Part shown: in pieces, positions 31,351 through 40,109 of the stretch
How positions within the stretch are numbered: the first letter of the stretch is position 1
Layout of the letters: each line of letters opens with the position of its first letter
Assembly (NCBI GenBank): GCA_012729785.1
Contig: JAAYCL010000027.1
Coordinates: 39,194 to 103,193, forward strand
Direction: 5' to 3'
Length of the DNA stretch: 64,000 bases
Origin: Chlamydiota bacterium
GTDB taxonomy: Bacteria; Auribacterota; Tritonobacteria; UBA1439
The notes under the pieces: model-generated
What the model was told of the DNA's origin: nothing
Databases searched by the model: none
What the model saw: only the letters and a program-made list of their open reading frames with translations
Position numbers and translations under genes: made by a program

Positions 31351-32625
31351 ATGCTCGACATCAAACTGATCCGCAAGGACCCCGCGGCCGTGAAGGCCGC
31401 CCTCGCGCGACGCGGCGGCGCCGCCGCGATAGACGACCTCCTGCGCCTCGACGCCGAGCGCAGGCAGTGCGTGGCGGCGGTGGAGGCGCTCAAGAGCCGC
31501 AAGAACCTCGTCTCCAAGGAGGTAGGAAAAGCGAAGGCGGTGGGGAAGGAGGCCTCCGAGGCCATCGCTGAGATGAAGCAGGTTTCCGACAAAATCCGGG
31601 ACTATGACCTCAAGGTGGGGGATATAGACTCCAGGATGGAAGACCTGATGCTCCGGATCCCAAATATCCCCGATATCTCCACGCCCGATGGAGCGAGTAG
31701 CAACGATAATGTGATTGTCAAGCAAATAGGGGAGTTGCCCCGATTCGATTTTGAGCCGTTGCCGCACTGGGAGATAGGGGAACGCCTGGGGATACTCGAT
31801 TTCGCCTCCGGGTCGCTGCTGAGCGGATCGAACTTTCCCGTCTACAAGGGGCTTGGCGCCCGTCTCGAGCGCGCGCTCTGGTCGTGGATGCTGGATCTGC
31901 ACGTGCGGGAGCACGGCTACACGGAGGTGAGCCCGCCGTACCTCGTGAAACGCGAATGCATGACGGGGACCGGCCAGCTCCCCAAGCTCGAGGGCGACAT
32001 GTACCTGTGCGGCGAGGACGACCTGTTCCTCGTGCCCACCGCGGAGGTGCCGCTCGTGAATCTCCACCGGGGTCGGATCCTCGACGAGCGCGCCCTCCCG
32101 CTGAGCTACGTCGCCTACTCCCCGTGCTTCAGGCGCGAGGCCGGCTCCTACGGGAAGGAGACGCGCGGGCTGATGCGCGTGCACCAGTTCGACAAGGTGG
32201 AGATGGTTAAAATCACGCGCCCCGAGGAGTCGCTCGCGGCGCTCGATGCGATGCTTCGCCACGCGGAGGAGGTGCTCGAGGCCCTCGGCCTTCCGTACCG
32301 GGTTCTCGCGCTCTGCGCCGGGGAGATAAGCTTCGCCTCCGCCAAGACGTACGACATCGAGGTCTGGGCGGCGGGGGTGCGGAGGTGGCTCGAGGTCGCC
32401 TCGATCAGCACCTGCGGGGACTTCCAGGCGCGGCGCGCGGGGATCCGCGTCCGGCTCAAGGAGGGGAAAGGGACCTTCCACCCCCACACGCTCAACGGCT
32501 CCGGCGTGGCGCTGGCGCGGACCTTCCTCGCGCTGCTGGAAAATTTCCAGACCGCCGACGGCCTGGTCGCCGTCCCGGAGGCGCTCGCCCCGTACATGGG
32601 CGGCGCGAAGGTCATAGGCGCGTAG
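31351..32625 (+). CDS. serS: Seryl-tRNA synthetase
   Basis: 424 residues. The N-terminal coiled-coil arm (LDIKLIRKDPAAVKAAL, residues 1-110) contacts the tRNA long variable arm. Class II core: motif 2 FRREAGSYGKETRGLMRVHQF near residue 260 and motif 3 LNGSGVALARTF near 380. Full length. Bases about 31570-31760, encoding the end of the arm, are clearly less GC-rich than the rest of the gene. It follows gyrA by 70 bases on the same strand. Confidence 0.98.
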   Translation: MLDIKLIRKDPAAVKAALARRGGAAAIDDLLRLDAERRQCVAAVEALKSRKNLVSKEVGKAKAVGKEASEAIAEMKQVSDKIRDYDLKVGDIDSRMEDLMLRIPNIPDISTPDGASSNDNVIVKQIGELPRFDFEPLPHWEIGERLGILDFASGSLLSGSNFPVYKGLGARLERALWSWMLDLHVREHGYTEVSPPYLVKRECMTGTGQLPKLEGDMYLCGEDDLFLVPTAEVPLVNLHRGRILDERALPLSYVAYSPCFRREAGSYGKETRGLMRVHQFDKVEMVKITRPEESLAALDAMLRHAEEVLEALGLPYRVLALCAGEISFASAKTYDIEVWAAGVRRWLEVASISTCGDFQARRAGIRVRLKEGKGTFHPHTLNGSGVALARTFLALLENFQTADGLVAVPEALAPYMGGAKVIGA

Positions 32626-32649
32626 GGGAACGGGGGCGCGGCGCGGGGA

Positions 32650-33510
32650 ATGCGGATCATCAGGCGGGCCGACATCGCGCTGCACGGCGCGTGCGCGGCG
32701 GGGGTGGCGCTGCTCGCCGCCCTGTTCGCGGCGCCGTTCGGGCGCCCGGTCGGGGGCCTCCTCGCCTTCTCGGCGTTCCTCGCCTATGCCGCGGCCGCGC
32801 TGCGCCGCCCGTTCAGGCGGGCCCGGCTGGCGCAGGCGGAATTCCCCGCGGCGTGGCGGGAGATCCTCAGGCGGGAGGTGCGGTACTACCGGGGGCTGGA
32901 CGCGCCGGGGCGCGCCCGCTTCGAGCGCGACCTGCGCTGGTTTCTCGACGAGCGGACGATCGAGGGCGTGGACGGCGTGCGCGTCACCGACGAGCTGCGG
33001 CTGCTCGTCGCGGCGGGGGCGGCGGTCCTCCTCCACGGGCGGCCCGACTGGGAGCTGCCGCCCGGACATGCGATCCTGCTCTACCCGCGCGCGTTCGACG
33101 AAGAGTTCAGGTGCGCGCCGCGCGGGCCGCTGGACGGTCAGGCGCATGGACAGGGGCCGGTCATCCTCGCGCGCGGCGCGGTGCGGGAGGGATGGCGGGA
33201 TCCGGCGGGCGCGGGCAACGTGGTCCTCCACGAGTTCGCGCACCTGCTGGACATGAAGGGCGGCGTTTCAGACGGCGTGCCCCGGGAAATGCCGCGGGCG
33301 GAGGTGTGCGGCTGGCTCGCCCTCGCCGAGGCGGAGATGGATAAGGCGGCGCGGGGGCGGTCGCTGTTGCGGCCGTACGCCGCGGAGAACCCGGCCGAGT
33401 TCTTCGCCGTGGCGGTGGAGTGCTTCTTCGGGAAACCGCGCCTCCTCCGGGCGCGCCACCCCGCGCTCTACGCCGCGCTCGCCCGGTTCTTCAACCAGGA
33501 GCCGCGGTAG
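32650..33510 (+). CDS. mtfA: MtfA-like zinc-dependent peptidase (M90)
   Basis: 286 residues. An N-terminal hydrophobic stretch (residues 10-50, two helices) suggests a membrane anchor not found in E. coli MtfA. Zinc site HEFAHLLDMKGG near residue 194 supplies the HExxH ligands; ENPAEFFAVAVECFF near 260 supplies the downstream Glu. Conserved LILLYPRAF-type and RGAVREGW segments match the family. E. coli MtfA is a peptidase that also binds the repressor Mlc. It starts a co-directional group with the two following genes. Confidence 0.88.
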   Translation: MRIIRRADIALHGACAAGVALLAALFAAPFGRPVGGLLAFSAFLAYAAAALRRPFRRARLAQAEFPAAWREILRREVRYYRGLDAPGRARFERDLRWFLDERTIEGVDGVRVTDELRLLVAAGAAVLLHGRPDWELPPGHAILLYPRAFDEEFRCAPRGPLDGQAHGQGPVILARGAVREGWRDPAGAGNVVLHEFAHLLDMKGGVSDGVPREMPRAEVCGWLALAEAEMDKAARGRSLLRPYAAENPAEFFAVAVECFFGKPRLLRARHPALYAALARFFNQEPR

Positions 33511-33565
33511 GGGCGGAGCCGCGCCGTTGCGCCGCGATCCGCCCCTCGCAGAGGAGAACCATCGG

Positions 33566-34945
33566 ATGACGCGACGTCTGTGGGCCGTGCTGCTGTGCGC
33601 GTGCTGCATCCCGGCGGCGACGCTCCCCGCCGCCGCGGCGGAAGGCGAGGCGCGCATCGCCGACGTCCTGAACCGGGTGGCGGAGTGGGCGCGGGTGCGG
33701 GAGGAGCTCTCCCTCGCGGGCGACCGGGCCCGGCGGGCCGAGCTCCGCGAGACAATCGAGAGGCTGGAGGAGGCCCTCGTCCGCGACAACGTCGACTACG
33801 AGAGTTTCATGGGCGTGCGGGGGCGCTGCGAGGACATCCATGGCGACTGGTTCTTCGACGGCGCCTGGATATCCAACAGCGTCTACTGGAGGGTGCTGCG
33901 CCTCTTCAACGCGCCCCGGAACATCCGGCGCATGGTCGGCTTCCCGAAGCGCGCCTCCAACGCCCGCGAGGGCGGGGGGGTGCCCGACTCCGCCTTCTTC
34001 TTCAACCGCCGCATCGCCTCGATCACGCCCCAATCCCTCGCCGAGGAGGATGCGCGCATACGGCCGCGGGGCGCCGTCAAGATCACCCGCAAGAAGGAGG
34101 AGGGGAAGTCGAAGGGCTTCTACGGGATGGACGACCGCGGGTTCGAGTATATCTTCATCGTCGACCCTCCGGGGATGGAGGAGCAGGTGACCGCCGCGGA
34201 GGTCATCGGCTCGACGCTGGTCCGGATGGCGGGCTACAATATCGCCTCGAGCGCCATCGTCACCATCTCCGGCACCGGGAATCCGGAGTTCGACGGCCGC
34301 CGGGCGGTCGCGACGCGGCTCGTCGAGGGCTACAAGGGGCACTGGACCTACCGCGCATTCAAGGATCGCCGCGAGATGCGCGCGTCGATGCTCTTCGCCG
34401 CCTGGCTCCACAACACCGACTGGGTGGACCACAACACCGGCGTCAGCGTGAACAAGGTCGGGGGCGTCCCGCTGACGCGCTACTTCGTCTTCGACTTCGG
34501 CGGCTCGCTCGGCTCCTGGAACATCCGCATCAAGGAGCCGAGGGACGGCTGGGAGCACTACGCGAGCTTCCACGAGTTCTTCCTCTGGCCGGTCGCCCGG
34601 CCGCTCGAGCTGGCCGGGCTCCTGCGCAGGCCGTACCCGGGGAAGGCGGCGCCGTACAGCGAGGCGGTCGGCTACTTCGACAGCAACTTCCGCCCAAACT
34701 GGTACCGGCCCAACTATCCGAACCTGGCCTGGGCCGAGATGACGCGCGAGGACGCGCTCTGGGCCGCGGACCTCATCGCCCGGTACAGCGACGCGCAGGT
34801 GCGGGCGGCGGTGGATCTTGCCTGCTACTCGCGCGCCGAGGACGCCGACTACGTCTACCGGACGCTGCTGGAGCGCCGGAAGAGGATCCTCGACTTTTAC
34901 GGGGTGAAGCCGCAACGCGCCGACGCAACCACCGCGCCTGAATGA
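33566..34945 (+). CDS. Secreted protein of uncharacterised family with kinase-like catalytic residues
   Basis: 459 residues from the ATG behind GAGGAGA. A signal peptide covers residues 1 to about 24. No named family is recognised. Residues 190-320 resemble atypical kinases (HipA/PI3K type): a G-rich hairpin (KSKGFYGMDDRGFEYIF), a helix beginning AAEVIGSTLVRMAGYN, then HNTDWVDHNT with Asp285 and Asn290 and a DFGGSLG motif with Asp310. The lysine usually found in the ATP-binding strand appears to be replaced (FIVDPPG), so it may be a pseudokinase. Its stop overlaps the start of the transporter-like gene by ATGA, so the two proteins are probably made together. Confidence 0.6.
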   Translation: MTRRLWAVLLCACCIPAATLPAAAAEGEARIADVLNRVAEWARVREELSLAGDRARRAELRETIERLEEALVRDNVDYESFMGVRGRCEDIHGDWFFDGAWISNSVYWRVLRLFNAPRNIRRMVGFPKRASNAREGGGVPDSAFFFNRRIASITPQSLAEEDARIRPRGAVKITRKKEEGKSKGFYGMDDRGFEYIFIVDPPGMEEQVTAAEVIGSTLVRMAGYNIASSAIVTISGTGNPEFDGRRAVATRLVEGYKGHWTYRAFKDRREMRASMLFAAWLHNTDWVDHNTGVSVNKVGGVPLTRYFVFDFGGSLGSWNIRIKEPRDGWEHYASFHEFFLWPVARPLELAGLLRRPYPGKAAPYSEAVGYFDSNFRPNWYRPNYPNLAWAEMTREDALWAADLIARYSDAQVRAAVDLACYSRAEDADYVYRTLLERRKRILDFYGVKPQRADATTAPE

Positions 34946-37900
34946 GCCGATCGCTGGAGAGGATCCTGAAGGTCCGCCGGCAGGAGCAGCCGCTGCTCCT
35001 GCTGATGGTCGGGACCATCGCCCTCTTCCAGTTCTGCCAGATCATCAACGAGAACTTCTCCGAGACGGTGTTCCTCAAGCGCCTCGGCGTCGCGCACCTG
35101 CCCACGACCTACTTCCTCAACTCCCTCGTCTTCCTCGCCCTCGTCTTCGCCATCAACCCGGTCGTGGACCGGACCGCGCGGACCCGCCTCGTCTCCGATC
35201 TCCTCCTCGTCTTCGCGGGGGTGCTCGTCGCGCTCCGGCTCCTCGTGTTGTCGGGCCTCCCCCTCGCGTACCCGGTCGTCTACATCGTCGTCAAGCAGAT
35301 GAAGTACCTCTTCTTCATCGTCTTCTGGACGCTCGCGAGCGACATCTACTCCACGCGCAAGGCGCGGCGCCTCTTCCCCCTCATCGGCGGCGGGGCCGTC
35401 ATCGGGACGATCGCGGGGAGTCTGTCGAGCGGGTGGGTCAGGGCGGTCGCCGGGATCGACAACGTGGTCCTCTTCACCGGCGCCGGGATGCTCGTCTCGT
35501 GGCTCCTCATCGGCCTCGGGAAACGTCAGGTGAGCCGGCTCTCCCCCGTCGCATTCTCCCCCTCCGGAACGGCGACGATCGCCTCGCTGGGCAGGTTCGT
35601 CCGGCGCGAGATCTTCGGGCGGCGCGGCGGTTCGCTGCTCAACTACCTGATCCTCCTCGCCCTCCTCCCCGGCATCGTCGGGCCGATCTACGACTACGTC
35701 TTCAACTACCTCGCCGACAGGACGTACCAGTCCGAGGCGGCGCTCTTCGGCTTCTTCGGCCTCTTCAAAGGGTCGTTCAACATCCTCATCCTCGCCTGCC
35801 AGGTGACGGCCGCGGGCGCCGTCTTCCGCCGGCATGGCATCGTCAACGTCCTCCTCTCCTTCCCCGCCGGCTACCTGTTCGCCTTCGGGGGGCTCCTCGC
35901 GAGCTTCCGGATCTCCGCCGCCGCGGCGGGCCGCGCCGGGCTCGAGGCGATCGACGCCGCCTTCTACAAGCCCGGCTGCCAGATGCTCTACAACATCATC
36001 CCCGCGCAGCTCCGCGGCCGGGTGGCGGCCCTCGTGCAGGGGGCGGTGCGGCGGGTCGGCGAGCTCGCCGGCAGCGGGCTCCTCTGGGTCCTCAAGTCGC
36101 ACCTCTCCCCGCTCCAGCTGAATGTCGTGGGGCCGGTCTTTGCCCTCGCCTGGCTCTGGTGCACCTGGCGCCTTCGCCGCTCCTACTCCGACATCCTCTA
36201 CCGCTCCCTGAGCGAGAAGCACGTGAACTTCGCGGAGCTGGAGGGCCGGGACCTGCGCTCCCTGATGTCGGCGCAGGCGCGCGCGGCGCTGGAGAAGAAC
36301 CTAGACGCGGCGCGGCCCGCGACCGCCCTGATGGCGGCCCGCCTGTTGAGCCGGTCCGGTGTCGCGGGGTGGAGAACGCTCGTCGGCGCGCGCCTCGCGG
36401 GGAGGCGGCCCGAGACGCAGGCGGAGATGCTGCGCATCGTCTCGACCGGCCCGCCCGACGAGGCGGCGAAGGCGCTCCTCGGAGCGGCGGCCGCCGTGCA
36501 CCCGTCCGTCCTCCCGGAGCTCGCCGCCCTGCTGAGGAGGACGGCCCCCGTCGACGGCGCGGGCCTCTTCAGGAAGTGGCGCTCGAGCCCGGACGCCCGC
36601 CTCGCCGCGGAGGCGCTCCTCGGCCTCGGGGCGCCGGACGCGGAATGGGGCATGCAGCGGCTCGATTCGAAGGAGCCGGGCGTCGCGGCCGCCGCCGTCT
36701 ATTTCCTCGGGGAGGCGGGGTGCCGCGGCTGCCTCGAGCGCATCGCCGCCCTCGCCGGATCGGAGGCGCCGGAGCTGCGCGCCGCCTGCGCGGCCGCGCT
36801 AGGAAAACTCGGCCTCCCGCGTTCCTCGGAGCGGTGGCGCCTCCTTCAGGCCGATGCGGACCCGCGGGTGCGGCTGAAGGCGCTCGAGGGGCTCGCGGCG
36901 CTCAAGGATCCCGCGACGGTGCGGAACGCCGTCGAGGCGCTCGGCGACGAGGACGGGGCGGTGCGCGAGGGGGCGCGGGCGCTCATCGCGGGCCACGGCG
37001 AGGCGGCGATACCGCTCCTCACGGAGGCGCTGCCTCGGGCGGGGGTATTCACCCGGACGGCGCTGATGGCGATGCTCGACGATCTGGGGGTCAAGGAGCA
37101 GACGCTCCTCTCCTTCATCGACGCGAAGGTCGAGGAGGGGTACCGCGCGGTCGCGATGTTGCGCTGCGCGGAGGAGATCCCGCCCGGGCGCTCGCGCGAG
37201 GTGCTGTCGCTCCTCTGCCGCAACCGGCTGAGCGACGCGACGTACGAGGTGTTCAGGGCGCTGGGGATGCTCCTGAAGGGCGGGCAGGTGCAGTTCATAC
37301 AGGAGAGCTACGACGACCGCGACGAGTCGGTGCGGGAGCAGGCGCTCGAGGCGCTCGAGAACGCCCTCACCCCGGAGATCGCGCGGAAGCTGTTGCCGCT
37401 TCTGGAGGATCTGCCGATCGATCTCAAGCTCGCGGCCGGGGAGCGGCACTACCGGCTGGGGGCGGCGACCATCGGGGGGATCCTCGGGGAGATGCTCGGT
37501 TCGCCGCACGGGGCCGACGCGCTCTGCGGGCTGATGTGCGTCGGGGAGGCGTGCCGGAGGGGGAGGCCGCCCGCGGCGACCGCCCTCCGCGAGACGGCGG
37601 AACGGCGCATCGCGGCGCTGAAGATCCAGGGAGGAAAGGCCGTGGAAGACCTGATGGAGAAGGTGCTGACGTTCAAGGGGGTGCCGATCTTCGCGCACCT
37701 CCAGTTCAAGGAGCTGCTCGCCATCGCCTCGATCGCGCGCGAGGAGACGTTCGATCCCGGCGACCGCATCATACGCCAGGGGGAGCGGGGCCACGCGATG
37801 TACCTGATCGTCTCCGGGAAGGTGCGCATCCTCTCGCACGCGGAGGGGGACGCGAAGGAGGTCCAGCTCGCCGCGCTCGGCGAGAACGACTACTTCGGCG

Positions 37901-38109
37901 AGATGGCGCTCTTCGACGACTCGCCGCGCTCGGCCACCGCGGTCGCCGACGGGCCGGTCACGGCCCTGAAGATCGAAAAGCGCGAATTCCGGGACATGCT
38001 CCGGGAGTACCCGGGCGTCTCGATCATGATCTGCGAGGAGTTCTGCCGCCGCCTGCGCCGCACCATCGGAAAGGTGGGCATCCGGGGTCAACTATCGTCT
38101 AATGACTGA
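34942..38109 (+). CDS. NTT-type nucleotide transporter fused to HEAT repeats and a cyclic nucleotide-binding domain
   Basis: 1055 residues in three parts. Residues 1 to about 420 form roughly 11-12 membrane segments of the ATP/ADP translocase (Npt/Tlc) or MFS type, with NENFSETVFLKRLG and QMKYLFFIVFWTLASDIYS. Residues about 430-910 are HEAT-like helical repeats (for example DADPRVRLKALEGLAALKD). Residues 914-1055 are a cNMP-binding domain with the phosphate-binding cassette FGEMALFDDSPRSATAV, complete with Gly-Glu and Arg. The tail is cytoplasmic by topology. Energy-parasite use is unlikely by context; signalling or nucleotide uptake gated by cNMP is inference. Translationally coupled to the secreted protein upstream. 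Confidence 0.82.
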   Translation: MSRSLERILKVRRQEQPLLLLMVGTIALFQFCQIINENFSETVFLKRLGVAHLPTTYFLNSLVFLALVFAINPVVDRTARTRLVSDLLLVFAGVLVALRLLVLSGLPLAYPVVYIVVKQMKYLFFIVFWTLASDIYSTRKARRLFPLIGGGAVIGTIAGSLSSGWVRAVAGIDNVVLFTGAGMLVSWLLIGLGKRQVSRLSPVAFSPSGTATIASLGRFVRREIFGRRGGSLLNYLILLALLPGIVGPIYDYVFNYLADRTYQSEAALFGFFGLFKGSFNILILACQVTAAGAVFRRHGIVNVLLSFPAGYLFAFGGLLASFRISAAAAGRAGLEAIDAAFYKPGCQMLYNIIPAQLRGRVAALVQGAVRRVGELAGSGLLWVLKSHLSPLQLNVVGPVFALAWLWCTWRLRRSYSDILYRSLSEKHVNFAELEGRDLRSLMSAQARAALEKNLDAARPATALMAARLLSRSGVAGWRTLVGARLAGRRPETQAEMLRIVSTGPPDEAAKALLGAAAAVHPSVLPELAALLRRTAPVDGAGLFRKWRSSPDARLAAEALLGLGAPDAEWGMQRLDSKEPGVAAAAVYFLGEAGCRGCLERIAALAGSEAPELRAACAAALGKLGLPRSSERWRLLQADADPRVRLKALEGLAALKDPATVRNAVEALGDEDGAVREGARALIAGHGEAAIPLLTEALPRAGVFTRTALMAMLDDLGVKEQTLLSFIDAKVEEGYRAVAMLRCAEEIPPGRSREVLSLLCRNRLSDATYEVFRALGMLLKGGQVQFIQESYDDRDESVREQALEALENALTPEIARKLLPLLEDLPIDLKLAAGERHYRLGAATIGGILGEMLGSPHGADALCGLMCVGEACRRGRPPAATALRETAERRIAALKIQGGKAVEDLMEKVLTFKGVPIFAHLQFKELLAIASIAREETFDPGDRIIRQGERGHAMYLIVSGKVRILSHAEGDAKEVQLAALGENDYFGEMALFDDSPRSATAVADGPVTALKIEKREFRDMLREYPGVSIMICEEFCRRLRRTIGKVGIRGQLSSND

Positions 38110-38223
38110 GATGGGGCGGGTGGTCTGCTCGGGTCATGGCATGGGCACCGCGGATCGAAGATGCGGAAATCCGGCGCCACGCGACGAGCCGCGGGAACGA
38201 GCGGAGGGAGGTACTTCAGGGCG

Positions 38224-38610
38224 ATGAGCGGTCAGTTCACGGTTCTGGAGAAGCGGGCGGGGTACACCAATGCGAACAGCCTGCGGTTGTATGCACAGTT
38301 CCGCGAGGGCACGCTGTATCCGGTCGATGCGGACAAGTACGGCCGCTGGGCCCGCCGGGCAGGGCAAGACGGCTATCCGATCTATCTGCCCCGGGGCTTG
38401 GACAGCATCGTGATGAAGAAGACCGCCCGCACGAGCGGCCTTCTCGCGCAACTGAAAGACGGCGATAAGATACCCGTCACCGGGAAGCTCCGGGAATCCC
38501 GTTACGCAAAAGACACGAGGGAACTCAGGGGCTTCGTCCACGTCGCCGAGGGGATAGAGCGCGGATGGGGACAGGATGATCAGGGGATACAACCCGACGG
38601 CGCCGATTGA
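38224..38610 (+). CDS. Hypothetical protein
   Basis: 128 residues, start chosen at MSGQFTVLEKRAGYTNANS behind GGGAGG, though spacing is long. Polar, no membrane segment, no recognised domain; the middle (DKYGRWARRAGQDGYPIYLPRG) and a basic C-terminal half suggest a small soluble beta-rich protein. It follows the transporter fusion by about 110 bases. It may be an accessory gene or a chance frame. Confidence 0.45.
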   Translation: MSGQFTVLEKRAGYTNANSLRLYAQFREGTLYPVDADKYGRWARRAGQDGYPIYLPRGLDSIVMKKTARTSGLLAQLKDGDKIPVTGKLRESRYAKDTRELRGFVHVAEGIERGWGQDDQGIQPDGAD

Positions 38611-38637
38611 GCGCGAATAACCGGATATCGATACGCT

Positions 38638-38671
38638 TCAGGGTAGGGGGGCTGTGGGTAGTTTACCCTGA
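38638..38671. repeat. Inverted repeat TCAGGGTA/TACCCTGA
   Basis: Perfect 8-base arms separated by 18 bases, 28 bases downstream of the 38224-38610 gene. Confidence 0.45.
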
Positions 38672-38672
38672 C

Positions 38673-38684
38673 ACTTGCGCAAGT
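38673..38684. promoter_or_regulatory. 12-base palindrome ACTTGCGCAAGT
   Basis: A perfect palindrome of operator size directly next to the preceding inverted repeat. No regulator is identified and it is downstream of both flanking genes, so function is unknown. Confidence 0.3.
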
Positions 38685-38783
38685 CGAGGTTTGATCCCGC
38701 TTTTTTTCTCGAGCATTTTCATTGAACAATAGTACAACGTTTGCGTCATCACCGGCGTTCGATCGACTCCGCCGATCGATTTT

Positions 38784-39398
38784 CTAGTCCGTCATCCATC
38801 CGTATTCGAGCACACCCGCCAAGCCATAATATTTCGCGCTCCCCTGAGCGCTGTCGAAATAGAACCATCGCGGCCAGGGCGGATAAAAGATCCCCTCTAT
38901 CCACGTTTTTGTTCCGGCACTCTCGGGCCCGAAAGATACGTAGATGTCTGTCAAAAGATTGGCTGCGCACGCCAGAACGGTCAAGGAGGGATCGTAGTAT
39001 GTCGAGCCGTCTGCCCCCACGTACAGCTTGATATCGCCGCCATGTATCTCCGGCAGATAGATGTTCCGCCAATCGCCGGAATCAATTTTAATCGTCAGGT
39101 AATCGCCGGCCTGGACGGCTATATCCTCGGAATCGCGCCCCACCCACAGACCCACCGGAGCGGGCGCGTAGCTGTTCAAGTCGGTGAAGTCGTTGGGGTT
39201 GTCATTTACAGAGCCGAGGCGAGACCCGGAGATGTCGCTTGCCAGCCCCAGGATGAAGAACCATCCGCCGTCTATGCTCGAGCGCGTGATGGAGATCTGC
39301 ATGTAGGAGACGTCCCCCGCCACGAGGGGGTCGCTCTGGGCCGATGAAAAAGAGGCAACTGCATGCAGCACGCAAAGCACAGCGATCAGCTTTTTCAT
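38784..39398 (-). CDS. Secreted hypothetical protein
   Basis: 204 residues from the ATG after GGGGAGGC. Signal peptide MKKLIAVLCVLHAVASFSSA. The mature part is rich in Asp, Gly, Ser and Tyr with short beta strands (VSYMQISITRSSIDGGWFFILG, DYLTIKIDSGDW) and shows a SNDNPND-like region. No family recognised. Base composition is closer to 50% GC than the core genes, suggesting acquired DNA. It lies next to the broken transposases. Confidence 0.65.
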   Translation of the reverse strand: MKKLIAVLCVLHAVASFSSAQSDPLVAGDVSYMQISITRSSIDGGWFFILGLASDISGSRLGSVNDNPNDFTDLNSYAPAPVGLWVGRDSEDIAVQAGDYLTIKIDSGDWRNIYLPEIHGGDIKLYVGADGSTYYDPSLTVLACAANLLTDIYVSFGPESAGTKTWIEGIFYPPWPRWFYFDSAQGSAKYYGLAGVLEYGWMTD

Positions 39399-39517
39399 GC
39401 CTCCCCTCCTCTGTGCTGATCCAGCCGCTCCCGTCAACGACCCTGCCGCCTTCGGCGCGGCGGCCGCACATGGGCCTCCGCGACATGCACCGGGCATAGA
39501 CGGCTTGCGTCTATTGC

Positions 39518-39777
39518 ATGCAGCTCAAAATCGTCAAAGAGCCGATATACCCTCCTGGATCAATGGTAACTACTTACCGGGGGATGTCAATCACCCCACG
39601 GGGGACATTTTTAGGGGGTGGTTTGACGAGGTTGAAGATCGGGTTTCGACCAGCACGGGGCACTTATACGGGGGGCGGTTCAGGGCGGCGGCGGACGAGC
39701 GGCGGCAGGAGTCGATCCGGTGTCCGCGCCTGAACCCGGTGCGGCTGCAGAGGCGCACGGAGTTGTGGATCGACTGA
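39518..39777 (+). pseudogene. Degenerate RAYT transposase fragment, first copy
   Basis: The frame encodes GWFDEVEDRVSTSTGHLYGGRFR, then a scrambled stretch, then RLNPVRLQRRTEL. These correspond to the GHLYGGRFKA and LHLNPVR core of REP-associated tyrosine transposases (Y1_Tnp). It lacks the N-terminal HUH half and the C-terminal part. It is a diverged copy of the segment at 39926-40109. Confidence 0.7.
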
Positions 39778-40109
39778 AAAACAACGGTTTGGCGCGTAGG
39801 TCGGAGACGATGCGGGAGCAGCTCAGTAAATTGCACAGGGCTGAATTCGATTCGCACAGCTCCAATCCGCTGAAAAACGATAGATCCATCCGGATCTATG
39901 CCAACCCGCTGCCGGCGGATGGCACTCACCCCAAGGGGGGCATTGCGAGGGGATGGTTTGACGAGGCCGAAGACCAGGCCTCGACTATTACGGGGCACTT
40001 ATACGGGGGGCGGTTCAAGGCGGTGGTGGTGGAGGCGGACGAGTATCTAAAGGAGTTGTCACGGTATTTGCATTTGAACCCGGTGCGACTGAAGAAGTAC
40101 AAAGAATTG
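39591..40109 (+). repeat. Direct duplication of a RAYT segment
   Basis: Two copies about 184 bases long, 39591-39774 and 39926-40109, offset by 335 bases. Both run from TCACCCCA through GACGAGG, GGGGCACTTATACGGGGGGC and TGAACCCGGTGCG to a CTG-AAG-like end. The left copy has diverged more and lost the reading frame in its middle. Confidence 0.7.

Larger units (their letters stand above)
38611..38783. other. Convergent intergenic region with two palindromes
   Basis: Contains an 8-base inverted repeat TCAGGGTA/TACCCTGA (38638-38671) and a perfect 12-base palindrome ACTTGCGCAAGT (38673-38684), followed by a T-run at 38700-38707. The first hairpin may terminate the rightward gene. Confidence 0.4.

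Noticed and set aside
34942..36200. Transporter taken as evidence of an intracellular parasite (ATP theft)
   Set aside because: Neighbouring genes encode methionine synthesis, glycogen use, polysaccharide export and a BMC, which fits a free-living organism; NTT relatives with cNMP domains occur in environmental bacteria.
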